DNA of 64,000 nt from Nocardiopsis suaedae (GCF_027706745.1 NZ_JAQFWP010000030.1:1-64000), one strand, 5' to 3'. Shown: positions 33,359-41,323, numbered from the stretch's first letter. Program-made: numbers and translations. The notes: generated from the sequence alone by a model not told the origin.

Positions 33359-33687
33359 CCGGCTTTCGGGGGCGCTTTCTCCCGATTTACACCCCTGGGC
33401 CTAGCGCCCCGCCCGGCTCCCGCACACAGGCTGGGACGACGCCGGACTCGAAGCCGATGGCGAGACGGACCGGGGCGCTCAGGCGCCCGCAGAGCGACGA
33501 ACAGACGACACCGAAGGTGCTCGGACGCGCCCCGAAAACCGCACCGCACGAGGCATCTCAGAGCCGCCGCTTCGTCTCAGTTTTCGTCTCATTCAGCACC
33601 GTTCAGCGCCGTTCGGCAGGAGCCACGTCCGCCGCGCGGCCCCTGCTCAACATGCCGTTGAACGGCGCCGAACGCTGCCGTGCGGGA

Positions 33688-33793
33688 TTGGAAAGCGTGT
33701 TGGGGGCAACCCCTCACGAGTTCGAATCTCGTATCCTCCGCCAGCCTCTATGAGGCAGAACGAAGGCCCCGACCGGGTGCGCGGTCGGGGCCT
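33688..33793 (+). repeat. Attachment site, right copy (attR)
   Basis: Identical over 106 bp to 25157-25262. It contains the 3' part of tRNA-Ser(GGA) from the anticodon loop, the CCA, and the terminator hairpin (33764-33793), but no 5' half, so it is not a gene. The hairpin here is followed by TTGTTCG and then chromosomal DNA, so this is probably the original chromosomal 3' end. Confidence 0.92.
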
Positions 33794-34029
33794 TGTTCGT
33801 GTCCGGGCCCGGTTCCCGTCCCGGCCCCTCTCTCACTCCGCCGGTCCGACGGCCCACACGGCGCCCCGGCGCCCGCCCGTGCGCACCTGCGACCGGGCAC
33901 TTTCGATCCACGTCGAAGTTCTTGCCGTCCCTCCCAGCGCACGGAAGCATGGATCGGCGCGCCGATGCGCCGAACGGACGGCATCGACGGCGCGTACGGC
34001 ACAGACGGACGTGGACCAGAAGGAGGACA

Positions 34030-34704
34030 GTGGGGCTCTTGAGCTTCATCTTCGGAGGTGTGGCGGAGGTCGCCGCCGACGCCACCGCCGATGCGGTCAC
34101 CGGCGCCGCCGATCGGAAGATCCTCAGCTCCCGGGCCAAGATGCTCGTCAAGCTCTCCCGGGAGGAGGGGCTCCACTTCACCTCGCGCGGGAAGGACGCC
34201 CCGCGGCTCGCCCCCGCGCTCGCGGAACTGTCGGCGCTCGGGGTGCCCGCCGCCCCCGAGGAGATCAAGGACGTCGTCAGCGGCCCGCGCAACGGACTGT
34301 GGGTGCTCGCCTTCGACAACCCGCACCACGAGCTGGCCAACCTGGACAGCGGCGGCCACTTCTGGTTCACCGCGGCGCGGCTGCCGCACCCCTGCCCCGA
34401 CGTCATCGCGCGCGCCCCCTGGGAGGTGCGCCACGCGGCGCTGACCCCGGTCACCAGGTGGTTCCCGCACCAGCCGCACCACGTGGCCCACACCCCCCGC
34501 GGCCGCAAAGAGCGCGGCGTGTTCACCGACCACCCGGCGTTCGCCGCGCGGATGCTCGACGCCGCCTCGGGGGTCGACGGCAGCATGAAGTGGGCGGTCC
34601 GCGGGCAGTGGGCGTTCGCCTGGAACGAGGGGATCGTGACCCGGAACCTGGTCCGCAAGCGGCTCATGCTGCTGGACACGCTCGCCCACTACGCCCAGGG
34701 GTGA
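34030..34704 (+). CDS. Hypothetical protein
   Basis: A 224-residue protein I cannot assign to a family. It starts MGLLSFIFGGVAEVAADATA, a short amphipathic or membrane-associating helix, and is otherwise soluble. The middle has NGLWVLAFDNPHHELANLDS and HFWFTAARLPHPCPDV, and the C-terminus MKWAVRGQWAFAWNEG. The GTG at 34030 is directly preceded by AGGAGG at 34021-34026. It is the first chromosomal gene after attR and has ordinary host composition. Confidence 0.7.
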   Translation: MGLLSFIFGGVAEVAADATADAVTGAADRKILSSRAKMLVKLSREEGLHFTSRGKDAPRLAPALAELSALGVPAAPEEIKDVVSGPRNGLWVLAFDNPHHELANLDSGGHFWFTAARLPHPCPDVIARAPWEVRHAALTPVTRWFPHQPHHVAHTPRGRKERGVFTDHPAFAARMLDAASGVDGSMKWAVRGQWAFAWNEGIVTRNLVRKRLMLLDTLAHYAQG

Positions 34705-34761
34705 CGCCGCGCCCCGGCGGCCCCCGGGCCCACCGGACGGGGCCGGGTGCCGGACGGGTCC

Positions 34762-35262
34762 TCAGGCGTCGAGGACCTGGCCCTGGCGGCGGACCACCGG
34801 GGGCTCGACCGACCACGGGAAGTTGATCCAGGCGTCCGTGCGCTTCCACACGTACTCGCACTTGACCAGCGACTGCGGCTTCTCGTAGATCACCGCGCTG
34901 CGCACCTCGGCGACGTGCTCGGCGCAGAAGTCGTGCACCAGCTTGAGCGTCTTGCCGGTGTCGGCGACGTCGTCGGCCACCAGGACCTTCTTGCGGCCCA
35001 GGTCCACGGCGTTGGGCACCGGCGGGAGCATGACCGGCATGTCCAGGGTCTCGCCCACCCCGGTGTAGAACTCCACGTTCATCACGTGCAGGTTCTTCAC
35101 GTCCAGGGCGTAGCCGAGCCCTCCGGCGACGAACAGGCCGCCGCGGGCGATCGAGAGGACGATGTCGGGCGCGAAGCCGTCGTCGGCGATGGTCTGGGCC
35201 AGTTCGCGCATGGCGGTGCCGAACAGCTCGTAGGTCAGGTTCTCACGGACGTCGCCGCTCAC
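34762..35262 (-). CDS. Phosphoribosyltransferase family protein
   Basis: A 166-residue type I phosphoribosyltransferase. The PRPP-binding loop is VLVADDVADTGKTLKLV at about residues 92-108. The flexible-loop region SIARGGLFVAGGLGYAL also fits. The C-terminal INFPWSVEPP segment resembles xanthine/guanine phosphoribosyltransferases of Gram-positive bacteria. The likely reaction is purine-base salvage to a nucleotide. GTG at 35262 starts MSGDVREN. It is followed by the GC-rich spacer before the hypothetical gene ending at 34704. Confidence 0.88.
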   Translation of the reverse strand: MSGDVRENLTYELFGTAMRELAQTIADDGFAPDIVLSIARGGLFVAGGLGYALDVKNLHVMNVEFYTGVGETLDMPVMLPPVPNAVDLGRKKVLVADDVADTGKTLKLVHDFCAEHVAEVRSAVIYEKPQSLVKCEYVWKRTDAWINFPWSVEPPVVRRQGQVLDA

Positions 35263-35286
35263 GGTGCCCCCTCGGCGTGGTGCAGG

Positions 35287-36078
35287 TCAGGACCGCACCC
35301 CAGTATCGCGCCCCGCCGGGACCGCCCCGTACCGGGCGCGCGGCCGCGGCCGTCCGCGCTCCTCCTCCGGCAGCGCCAGCAGCAGGAGCGCGCTGAGCGA
35401 CAGGAACAGGCCGGGGCCCAGGATCATCGGGGTGAGGAAATCGAGGGCGGACATCCCCGCGGGAACATCCGACATGGAACCGCCGTGGCCCTCGACGCTG
35501 ACGCCCATCATCCCGGTGTAGTGCATGGCCGACACCGCCACCCCCATCACGAAGGCCGCCGCCACGATGGAGCCGCTGCTGCTCAGGTTCCGGGCGAACC
35601 ACAGGGCGACCGTGGCGGCCACCACCGCGATGACGCAGGCGGCGGCCACGAAACCGGTGGAATGGTGCATCTCGCCTTCCATCCGCATCGACGCCATGCC
35701 CATGTAGTGCATGGCCACGACGCCCGCGCCGGCGGCCGCGCCTCCGGCGAGCAGGGCCGGGAGCGTGCGCCACAGTGTGGCGACGGCCAGCGCCGCGGCC
35801 ATGATGGCGATCGCGACGGCGGCGCTCACCACGGTCAGCAGGGGGTCGTAGCGGATGACCATTCCGTTGACGCGGAACCCCATCATCGCGATGAAGTGCA
35901 TGGACCACACGGCGGCGCCGCCGAGGGAGACGGCGCCCAGGGCGAGCCAGCCCCAACGGGAGGCGCCGTCGGCGGAGCGGGCCCGGGTGGCGAACATCAG
36001 CCCGATGAAGGAGCCGAGGACGGAGACGCCGTAGGCCAGTGCGGGGGTCCACCAGCCGAGCGCTGCGTGTTCGATCAT
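35287..36078 (-). CDS. MHYT domain integral membrane sensor
   Basis: A 263-residue membrane protein with seven hydrophobic segments. The three MHYT repeats appear as SMHFIAMMGF, AMHYMGMASM and AMHYTGMMGV, with conserved Met, His and Tyr at the outer membrane face. MHYT domains are proposed to bind copper or sense O2, CO or NO and are usually fused to GGDEF/EAL or kinase domains. Here the protein ends after the membrane part with a short Arg-rich tail and has no output domain. It may signal through a partner. Its stop is 25 bp from the phosphoribosyltransferase start, suggesting an operon. Confidence 0.85.
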   Translation of the reverse strand: MIEHAALGWWTPALAYGVSVLGSFIGLMFATRARSADGASRWGWLALGAVSLGGAAVWSMHFIAMMGFRVNGMVIRYDPLLTVVSAAVAIAIMAAALAVATLWRTLPALLAGGAAAGAGVVAMHYMGMASMRMEGEMHHSTGFVAAACVIAVVAATVALWFARNLSSSGSIVAAAFVMGVAVSAMHYTGMMGVSVEGHGGSMSDVPAGMSALDFLTPMILGPGLFLSLSALLLLALPEEERGRPRPRARYGAVPAGRDTGVRS

Positions 36079-36579
36079 CAGATCGTCTTCTCTCTCAACG
36101 TCCCGTCATAGCGGGGACGGGTGCGGGGCGTTGGTTCGGAAAGCGCGTCGGATCATGCCAAGGCCGCCGTTTCGTTACAACCGCAACCGGGGAGACGAAC
36201 GTTCCGAAAAGCCGTCACCCAGAGGAGCGAAATCACGACCGCACGGATGCGCGAACACCCGTCACACGTGCGGAATCCCCCGGCCACTCAGGGTCCACGG
36301 CGGTTCTCAGACTTCTCAGAAACGTATGACGCACCGTCACGATCGCACCGCACCACGCAAGAAGTGGGGGCGACGAGTATGACCTACATCACTCGGGCGG
36401 CCGCGCCGTTCACGCCGCCGGCGGCCCCAGGGGGAGCCGTGGACACGCTTCGGCGGCCGTCGGCGCGAGCACGCGCGAGGCGGGCGCGCACAGGGCGGGC
36501 GCACGCAGGCCGCCCACGACGCTCGGCCTCCGTGTGCACCGGATATGTACCGGATGGCGCCGCGGACCTCCCGCACACG
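36079..36579. other. Gene-free intergenic stretch
   Basis: About 500 bp between the MHYT gene start and the tRNA-Ser terminator. Its open frames are short and Arg/His-rich, with no supported start. The AT-richer region at 36160-36370 may hold promoter DNA. I see nothing else. Confidence 0.5.
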
Positions 36580-36613
36580 AAAAAGACCCGGGCTCACCTG
36601 CGTGAACCCGGGC
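36580..36613 (-). terminator. Rho-independent terminator of tRNA-Ser(CGA)
   Basis: On the minus strand, CCCGGGTTCAC-GCAG-GTGAGCCCGGG forms an 11-bp stem with one G-U pair, followed by TCTTTTTC. It begins about seven bases after the tRNA 3' end. Confidence 0.88.
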
Positions 36614-36619
36614 CAGAAG

Positions 36620-36704
36620 CGGTGGAGGTGGGATTTGAACCCACGGAAGGTTGCCCTTCACTCGCTTTCGAGGCGAGCGCCCTCGGCCACTAGGCGACTC
36701 CACC
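36620..36704 (-). tRNA. tRNA-Ser (anticodon CGA)
   Basis: A class II tRNA of 85 nt including discriminator G. The acceptor stem is GGTGGAG/CTCCACC. The anticodon stem CTCGC/GCGAG encloses CTCGAAA, anticodon CGA. The variable arm and GGTTCAAATCC T-arm are present. CCA is not encoded, unlike the tRNA-Ser at 25125. Confidence 0.93.
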
Positions 36705-36714
36705 GAGAGTGACT

Positions 36715-37245
36715 CTACCTGAAACGTCGCCCGGAGAAGAAATCGGAAAGGAGGCGGGCGCAGGCGTCGGCCGCCTCGGGACCCACAAGGTCCGGCGGGA
36801 CCACCTCCGGGCGGTGGTTGAGCCGCCGGTCGCGCAGGGCGTCCCACATCGAGCCGGCCGCCCCGGCCTTCGGATCGCGCGCCCCGTAGACGACCCGGTC
36901 CACCCGGGACAGCACGGCCGCGCCCGCGCACATCGTGCACGGCTCCAGCGTCACCACCAGCGTGCAGCCGCTCAGCCGCCACTCGCCGCGCTCACGCGCC
37001 GCCGCCCGCAGCGCCACCACCTCGGCATGCGCCGTCGGGTCGCCGACCGCCTCGCGCTCGTTGCGGCCCACGGCCAGCACGCGGCCGCCCTCGTCCAGGA
37101 CGACCGCGCCCACCGGCACGTCGCCCAGGTCGGCGGCGCGCCGCCCCTCCTCCAGCGCGCGCATCAGCGCCGCGTCCAGGACGGCGCGGTCCATGAGCGG
37201 GCCGACCCCGTATCCGGGCACGCCCGCGGCCCCGTCCCCGGTCAC
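36715..37245 (-). CDS. tadA: tRNA-specific adenosine deaminase
   Basis: A 176-residue deaminase that converts A34 to inosine in tRNA-Arg(ACG). The catalytic zinc site is HAEVVAL (His and Glu) plus EPCTMCAGA (two Cys). NEREAVGDPTAHAE and the C-terminal FFSGRRFR are also family-like. GTG at 37245 is preferred because GGAGGA lies seven bases upstream; the ATG at 37194 lacks a ribosome site, but the 17 extra residues are not conserved-looking. The two genes upstream encode deaminase-associated proteins, so the three form a likely operon. Confidence 0.92.
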   Translation of the reverse strand: MTGDGAAGVPGYGVGPLMDRAVLDAALMRALEEGRRAADLGDVPVGAVVLDEGGRVLAVGRNEREAVGDPTAHAEVVALRAAARERGEWRLSGCTLVVTLEPCTMCAGAAVLSRVDRVVYGARDPKAGAAGSMWDALRDRRLNHRPEVVPPDLVGPEAADACARLLSDFFSGRRFR

Positions 37246-37348
37246 CGATCCATCCTCCGTGCGCCCTCCACGACTGCCGTGCGCATCCCGTGCGCACCTC
37301 CCCTGCGCGCCGCCTGCGCGCGTCCGCCCCGGCACCCCTCGGGCGGTC

Positions 37349-37849
37349 TCAGGGCGTCCTCAACGCGTCCAGCCGGTCGGCGAATCCGGCGCGCTCGGCG
37401 ACCTCCGCCAGGACGTCCGCCGGGAGCGCCCCCTCGGCCAGCGCGAGCGCCGCCAGGTCCCCCGAAGCGGTCCCCAGGTCGTCGAGCAGGGAGGCGTCGC
37501 CGCCCGGGTCCGGCAGCGGCTTCTGCCCCGTCCCCTCCACCTGCTCGGGCGCCTCGATCTGGCCGCTGTCCAGCAGCAGCGCCGCCATGTCGTTCTCGTG
37601 CACGAAGCGCGCGTCCGACAGGAACACCCGCGGGTCCTCCCGGTCGTCCAGGCGGACGATGCCGAACCACTCGTCGTCGGCCTCCAGAAGCAGCACCATC
37701 GTCCCGTTCTCGGCACCGGGCGCGTGCTCCCCCGCCGCGTCGCGCATGGCGTCGGCGAGGTCGTCCACCCCCTCGGCGTCCGCGAGGTCGACCTCCGCCG
37801 CGCCCCATTCCCCGGACGCGCGGAAAAAGACCGCTGAGAAGACCGACAC
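37349..37849 (-). CDS. tRNA adenosine deaminase-associated protein (copy 1)
   Basis: A very acidic 166-residue protein of the family found beside tadA in actinobacteria. It has EWGAAEVDLADAEGVDDLAD, NGTMVLLLEADDEWFGIVRL and DPRVFLSDARFV; the last also appears in the neighbouring paralogue as VSVFLSDV. No catalytic motif is visible. The biochemical role is unknown, and an accessory function for TadA is only suggested by gene order. GTG at 37849 is used. Confidence 0.8.
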   Translation of the reverse strand: MSVFSAVFFRASGEWGAAEVDLADAEGVDDLADAMRDAAGEHAPGAENGTMVLLLEADDEWFGIVRLDDREDPRVFLSDARFVHENDMAALLLDSGQIEAPEQVEGTGQKPLPDPGGDASLLDDLGTASGDLAALALAEGALPADVLAEVAERAGFADRLDALRTP

Positions 37850-37914
37850 CTGGTGCTCCCGGCTGCTCGCTGTGGACCCCGCCGGGCCCTCCCCGACGGC
37901 CGTCGTGGGGCTCC

Positions 37915-38424
37915 TTACCCCATGGTGTCCAGGGCACGCTGGAACGCCTGCTGGAATCCGAGCCGCTCGGACACGCTGGCCAGCACCTCGTCGGGGTACA
38001 GGTCCAGATCGCCCGCCAGGGCGCCCAGCTCCATCTCCTCCAGCCCGAGGTCGGCCAGGATCGACAGGTCCCCGGCCGGCAGCACCTGGTCCAGGTCCTC
38101 GTCGTCGGGCACGTCGATGTCCAGGAAGTCCAGCACCTCGCGGGCGACCTCCCAGTCGACCGACGCCGTCACGTCCGACAGGAACACGCTCACGTTGTCG
38201 TGCCCGTACACGCGCGCGATGATGAAGAAGTCGTCGCCGACCGACACCAGTCCGATCGCCCCGCTGATGCTCGGCTGCTGGCGCAGGGCGTGCAGCAGCC
38301 CCTTGAAGTCGCGGGTCAGGGCCTCGGGAAGAAGGTAGACATCCCAGAGGTCGTCTTCGCGGTAGGCGACTGCCGCGAAGTCGCCCTCCCCGGGAAGCCC
38401 GTCGCTCTCGTCGAGTTCCGTCAT
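37915..38424 (-). CDS. tRNA adenosine deaminase-associated protein (copy 2)
   Basis: An acidic 169-residue protein related to the gene downstream. It has a similar order of segments ([20 protein letters not shown], then [20 protein letters not shown], then the helical end [20 protein letters not shown]). ATG at 38424 follows GGGGTGG; a GTG at 38430 is two codons upstream. The tandem pair and tadA share orientation with gaps of 65 and 103 bp. Confidence 0.8.
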   Translation of the reverse strand: MTELDESDGLPGEGDFAAVAYREDDLWDVYLLPEALTRDFKGLLHALRQQPSISGAIGLVSVGDDFFIIARVYGHDNVSVFLSDVTASVDWEVAREVLDFLDIDVPDDEDLDQVLPAGDLSILADLGLEEMELGALAGDLDLYPDEVLASVSERLGFQQAFQRALDTMG

Positions 38425-38669
38425 CGCCACCCCATCAGGCCGGTCGTGATCGGGCCAGGATCGCAGAAGCCCCCCGGCCGCGCCATCGTAGCCCCGGACG
38501 CCGCCTCCGCGAGCGGCGGGGAGCGCCTGCATCCCCCATTAGATCGGACATCCGGCACCGGGAGGAACCGGATGTGAGAGATCGTGATCACCGGGAGGAA
38601 GCGGTGCCGTGCGCGGATAGACTCGTTCGCCGGATCACGCACGTTTCAGCAGCTCACCCGGAGTGTTCA

Positions 38670-39323
38670 ATGGAGACCCTGGTCGTCGACCACCCCTTGG
38701 TCGCGCACAAGCTCACCACCCTGCGCGACGTGCGCACCGATTCGCCCACCTTCCGGCGGCTCACCGACGAGCTGGTCACCCTGCTCACCTACGAGGCCAC
38801 CCGGGACGTGCGGGTCAGCCGGGTCACCGTGGACACCCCCCTGCGCCCCGCCGAGGGCGTGCAGCTCAGCCGCCCCACCCCGCTGGTGGTGCCGATCCTG
38901 CGGGCGGGGCTGGGCATGCTCGACGGCATGACGCGGCTGCTGCCCACCGCCGAGGTCGGGTTCCTGGGCATGGCCCGCGACGAGGAGACCCTGCAGCCGG
39001 CCACCTACGCCGACCGGCTCCCCCAGGACCTGTCCGGCCGCCAGTGCTACGTGCTGGACCCGATGCTGGCCACCGGCGGCACCCTGGCCGCGGCGCTCAA
39101 GCTGCTGGTCGACCGGGGGGCCGACCACGTCACCGCGATCTGCCTGCTGGCCGCGCCCGAGGGGTTGTCGGCGGTGGAGGACCGCCTCGGCGAGACGCTG
39201 GGCGAGGACCACGGCGCGGTGCTGCGGGTGGTCACCGCCGCGGTCGACGACCGCCTGGACGACAACGGCTTCATCATCCCCGGCCTCGGCGACGCCGGCG
39301 ACCGCCTGTACGGCTGCGTCTGA
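38670..39323 (+). CDS. upp: Uracil phosphoribosyltransferase
   Basis: A 217-residue enzyme that makes UMP from uracil and PRPP. It has [14 protein letters not shown], the PRPP loop [20 protein letters not shown], and the uracil-binding C-terminal end [16 protein letters not shown]. The length matches the family. The start ATG at 38670 gives [11 protein letters not shown]; upstream codons are not conserved. It is transcribed divergently from the tadA cluster and is followed by a strong intrinsic terminator. Confidence 0.95.
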   Translation: METLVVDHPLVAHKLTTLRDVRTDSPTFRRLTDELVTLLTYEATRDVRVSRVTVDTPLRPAEGVQLSRPTPLVVPILRAGLGMLDGMTRLLPTAEVGFLGMARDEETLQPATYADRLPQDLSGRQCYVLDPMLATGGTLAAALKLLVDRGADHVTAICLLAAPEGLSAVEDRLGETLGEDHGAVLRVVTAAVDDRLDDNGFIIPGLGDAGDRLYGCV

Positions 39324-39360
39324 TCCGTCCCGCTCCCTCCGGGGGAGCGGTGTCCGCCGT

Positions 39361-39393
39361 GCGTCCGTCCCGACACGGGACGGACGCTTTTTT
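39361..39393 (+). terminator. Rho-independent terminator of upp
   Basis: Perfect 11-bp arms GCGTCCGTCCC around GACAC, followed by TTTTTT, 37 bp after the upp stop. The rest of the 395-bp gap to 39719 shows no gene; a possible promoter TTGACC lies near 39507. Confidence 0.93.
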
Positions 39394-39718
39394 GTATATG
39401 TCGGTCCTGACCGGAATGAATGACCGAAAAGGGGGAAGAAGGGGTCCGTGCGACGAACCCCTCCGTCGTACCGCGCCGCGCGCCGAAGCCGCGTGGACGA
39501 CACGACTTTGACCAGTCGAATTGATTCTGAGATGGAGGCGTGACCCCCTAGAGTGATCCTGATCGGTACCCGCACCCGACCACTGCCCCGACCCGACCGA
39601 AACCCGGCCCCACCCCACCGCGCCGCTGAACCGGGCCCCACCGCACCCGGGAGCGCTCACCGAACGACACCGACCGAGCACGGAGCGCCGTAGCTCACCC
39701 TGCCCCTCGAGGAGTGAG

Positions 39719-39943
39719 ATGCCCGAGCACACCGACACCGCAGACCGCGAACTGACCCCTGTCGCCGACCGCCTCGGCGCCGAATTCTCCGGCGTGCACG
39801 AGCGGTCCACGGTCGACAGATGCGTGGGCGCCGCACGCCAGGGCGCCCTCGACGTCACCGGCCGGGCCGCCCCCGACCTGGTCGAGCGGATCGCCCGCCA
39901 GCACCTCCAGGTGCTCGCCCTGGCCTTCGCGGAGCGCGCCTAG
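39719..39943 (+). CDS. Small helical protein, three-helix-bundle type
   Basis: A 74-residue protein predicted to be all helical, with short helices around LTPVADRLGAEFSGVHERST, VDRCVGAARQGALDV and PDLVERIARQHLQVLALAFA. It resembles small actinomycete proteins annotated as three-helix-bundle dimerization domains; I hold that only loosely. GAGGAG lies nine bases before the ATG. It may form dimers; no further function is visible. Confidence 0.65.
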   Translation: MPEHTDTADRELTPVADRLGAEFSGVHERSTVDRCVGAARQGALDVTGRAAPDLVERIARQHLQVLALAFAERA

Positions 39944-40118
39944 ACCCGCGCCCGGACGCCCGCCCCCGCGCCCCGTCCCGCACGGAACGTGACCAGCACC
40001 ACACGCCCAACGTGCGTCACGCCACGCCGAAGGCGGGCATCTGGCTTTACGGGGTCGATTGTCGGTGTAACAATCACCTTGGGTTGGTGGGTCAGCGTGC
40101 TTTGTTGGGGAGTCGGTC

Positions 40119-40283
40119 ATGGCCAAGTTGAAAAAATGGCTGGGGTACGCCCTCATCGCCTTCGTTGCTTTCTACCTGCTCACTCAACCCGAAAGCGCGG
40201 CCGGCGTCATCCAGACGGGTCTGGGCGGCCTGATGTCCGCGGCCGAGTCGCTGTCGCGCTTCGTCAACGCGCTCAGCGCATGA
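40119..40283 (+). CDS. 54-residue single-pass membrane protein
   Basis: A short gene that starts MAKLKKWLGYALIAFVAFYL. The basic N-terminus and a hydrophobic helix at residues 8-22 indicate a single membrane segment, followed by an amphipathic Ala/Ser-rich helix (GLMSAAESLSRFVNALS). GGGGAG precedes ATG at 40119. It ends 19 bp before the PH-domain gene in the same direction, so the two probably work together. A small inverted repeat GATTGT/ACAATC at about 40057-40075 lies in the presumed promoter. Confidence 0.8.
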   Translation: MAKLKKWLGYALIAFVAFYLLTQPESAAGVIQTGLGGLMSAAESLSRFVNALSA

Positions 40284-40302
40284 CCTGAGGGAACGTGCGG
40301 CA

Positions 40303-40818
40303 ATGAAGCTCGTAGCCTCGACGAACCGGGCTCCCGCATCCGTCAACCGATATCTGCTGCCCCACGAGCAGGACGTCGTCACCATCCGGCGGCACCCCGC
40401 CGTGCTGATGACGCCCGTGGCACTGGTCCTGGGCGCCCTCATCATGGCCGGCATCCTGAGCAACACGGCGCTGGCCGCCACGCCGACCGCGCTGGCCGTC
40501 ATCTGGTGGGTGTGGCTGCTGGTGCTGGTGTGGTTCGTCTGGAAGGTCGCGGAGTGGTCGGTGGACTACTTCGTGATCACCTCCGCGAGGCTGCTGCTCA
40601 CCCAGGGTCTGATCACCCGCCAGGTGAACATGATGCCGCTCGGCAAGGTCACCGACATGCGCTTCGAGCGGTCCCTGGTGGGCCGCTTCCTCGGGTACGG
40701 CACGTTCGTGATGGAGTCGGCCGGTCAGGACCAGGCCCTCAGCCGGATCAACTTCGTGCCCTACCCCGAGCAGCTCTATCTGGAGGTCGTCGGGCTGATC
40801 TTCCCCGACAAGGGGTAG
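40303..40818 (+). CDS. PH domain-containing membrane protein (bPH2/YdbS type)
   Basis: A 171-residue protein. Two membrane helices (VALVLGALIMAGILSNTA, then VIWWVWLLVLVWFVWKVAEW) precede a bacterial PH domain at about residues 85-170. That domain has the family sequence DYFVITSARLLLTQGLITRQ, VNMMPLGKVTDMRFERSLVG and RFLGYGTFVMESAGQDQALS. Its biochemical role is not known; related proteins affect membrane stress responses. It is directly downstream of the 54-residue membrane protein and is ended by an intrinsic terminator. Confidence 0.88.
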   Translation: MKLVASTNRAPASVNRYLLPHEQDVVTIRRHPAVLMTPVALVLGALIMAGILSNTALAATPTALAVIWWVWLLVLVWFVWKVAEWSVDYFVITSARLLLTQGLITRQVNMMPLGKVTDMRFERSLVGRFLGYGTFVMESAGQDQALSRINFVPYPEQLYLEVVGLIFPDKG

Positions 40819-40847
40819 GGCCCGGCGCGGTATCGAGGTGGCCGAGG

Positions 40848-40876
40848 GGCGCCCGCCGTACGGCGGGCGCCTTTTT
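40848..40876 (+). terminator. Rho-independent terminator of the PH-domain gene
   Basis: Perfect 11-bp arms GGCGCCCGCCG around TA, followed by TTTTT, 30 bp after the stop. Confidence 0.92.
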
Positions 40877-40907
40877 CGTGCGCCCGAGGGCGTCCTGGGG
40901 AGCCCGC

Positions 40908-41051
40908 GTTCACCTTCCCTCCCCCGCCGTCCCCCGTTTGTTCACCTTCTGTTCACCTTGCCTCTTTCGTCCAACGTGAGCTGCGAAAACGGCACGCGCA
41001 CCCCCCGTTCGCCCCGGGCATCGGGAACATTGAGTTGACTCTTAGGTGAAC
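40908..41051 (+). repeat. GTTCACCTT repeats upstream of a small gene
   Basis: GTTCACCTT occurs at 40908-40916, 40940-40948 and 40951-40959, and AGGTGAAC (inverted) at 41044-41051. The last overlaps a likely promoter TTGACT (about 41034-41039) with TTAACG 17 bp later. The set looks like a multi-site operator for the gene at 41099. Confidence 0.55.
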
Positions 41052-41098
41052 GAGGGGTTAACGTAAGGCCTCTTGCGATAGACGAAAGGGGTGCCGCC

Positions 41099-41323
41099 AT
41101 GGTTCGCAGGCAGGGCATGGCAGCTCAGTCCGGCCGCCCCGCTCCGACCCGGCGCCGTACGCGCCCCACCGTGGTGCGCCGCGCACCCGGTGCGCTGCGC
41201 CGCGCCGACCTCACTCCTCCGGCGCCCCGCGCCTCTGAGGAGACCGACCGCCGCCCGGCGATGTCCTGGGTGCTGGTGGAAGACGCGAACGGCCGCATGC
41301 GGCCGGAGGCCCGCTGGATCTGA
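41099..41323 (+). CDS. Small basic hypothetical protein
   Basis: A 74-residue Arg/Pro-rich protein. Its last 20 residues (MSWVLVEDANGRMRPEARWI) look folded and conserved, while the first 50 look disordered. GAAAGGGG lies about nine bases before the ATG. It is monocistronic with its own promoter and terminator. No family recognised. Confidence 0.65.
   Translation: MVRRQGMAAQSGRPAPTRRRTRPTVVRRAPGALRRADLTPPAPRASEETDRRPAMSWVLVEDANGRMRPEARWI

Larger units (their letters stand above)
25157..33687. mobile_element. Integrative element in tRNA-Ser(GGA), 8.5 kb
   Basis: Perfect 106-bp direct repeats 8,531 bp apart bound the element. Next to the tRNA are a tyrosine integrase and excisionase. The minus-strand unit continues with a DUF3631 ATPase, a small protein, two micro-ORFs, a DUF2637 membrane protein, a coupled micro-ORF and an unknown 213-residue protein. 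A divergent GntR regulator and HAD hydrolase follow, then a gene-free, iteron-rich 1.26-kb arm. The layout resembles actinomycete integrative and conjugative elements of the pSAM2 class. However, I recognise no RepSA/Prim-Pol initiator and no FtsK-like transfer ATPase. Confidence 0.9.

Noticed and set aside
33688-33793. Second tRNA-Ser gene
   Set aside because: Only the 3' half from the anticodon loop is present; the 5' half does not match and cannot form the acceptor or D stems.
36131-36693. Plus-strand open frames before tRNA-Ser(CGA)
   Set aside because: Short, basic and without ribosome sites; they run into the antisense of the tRNA gene and its terminator.
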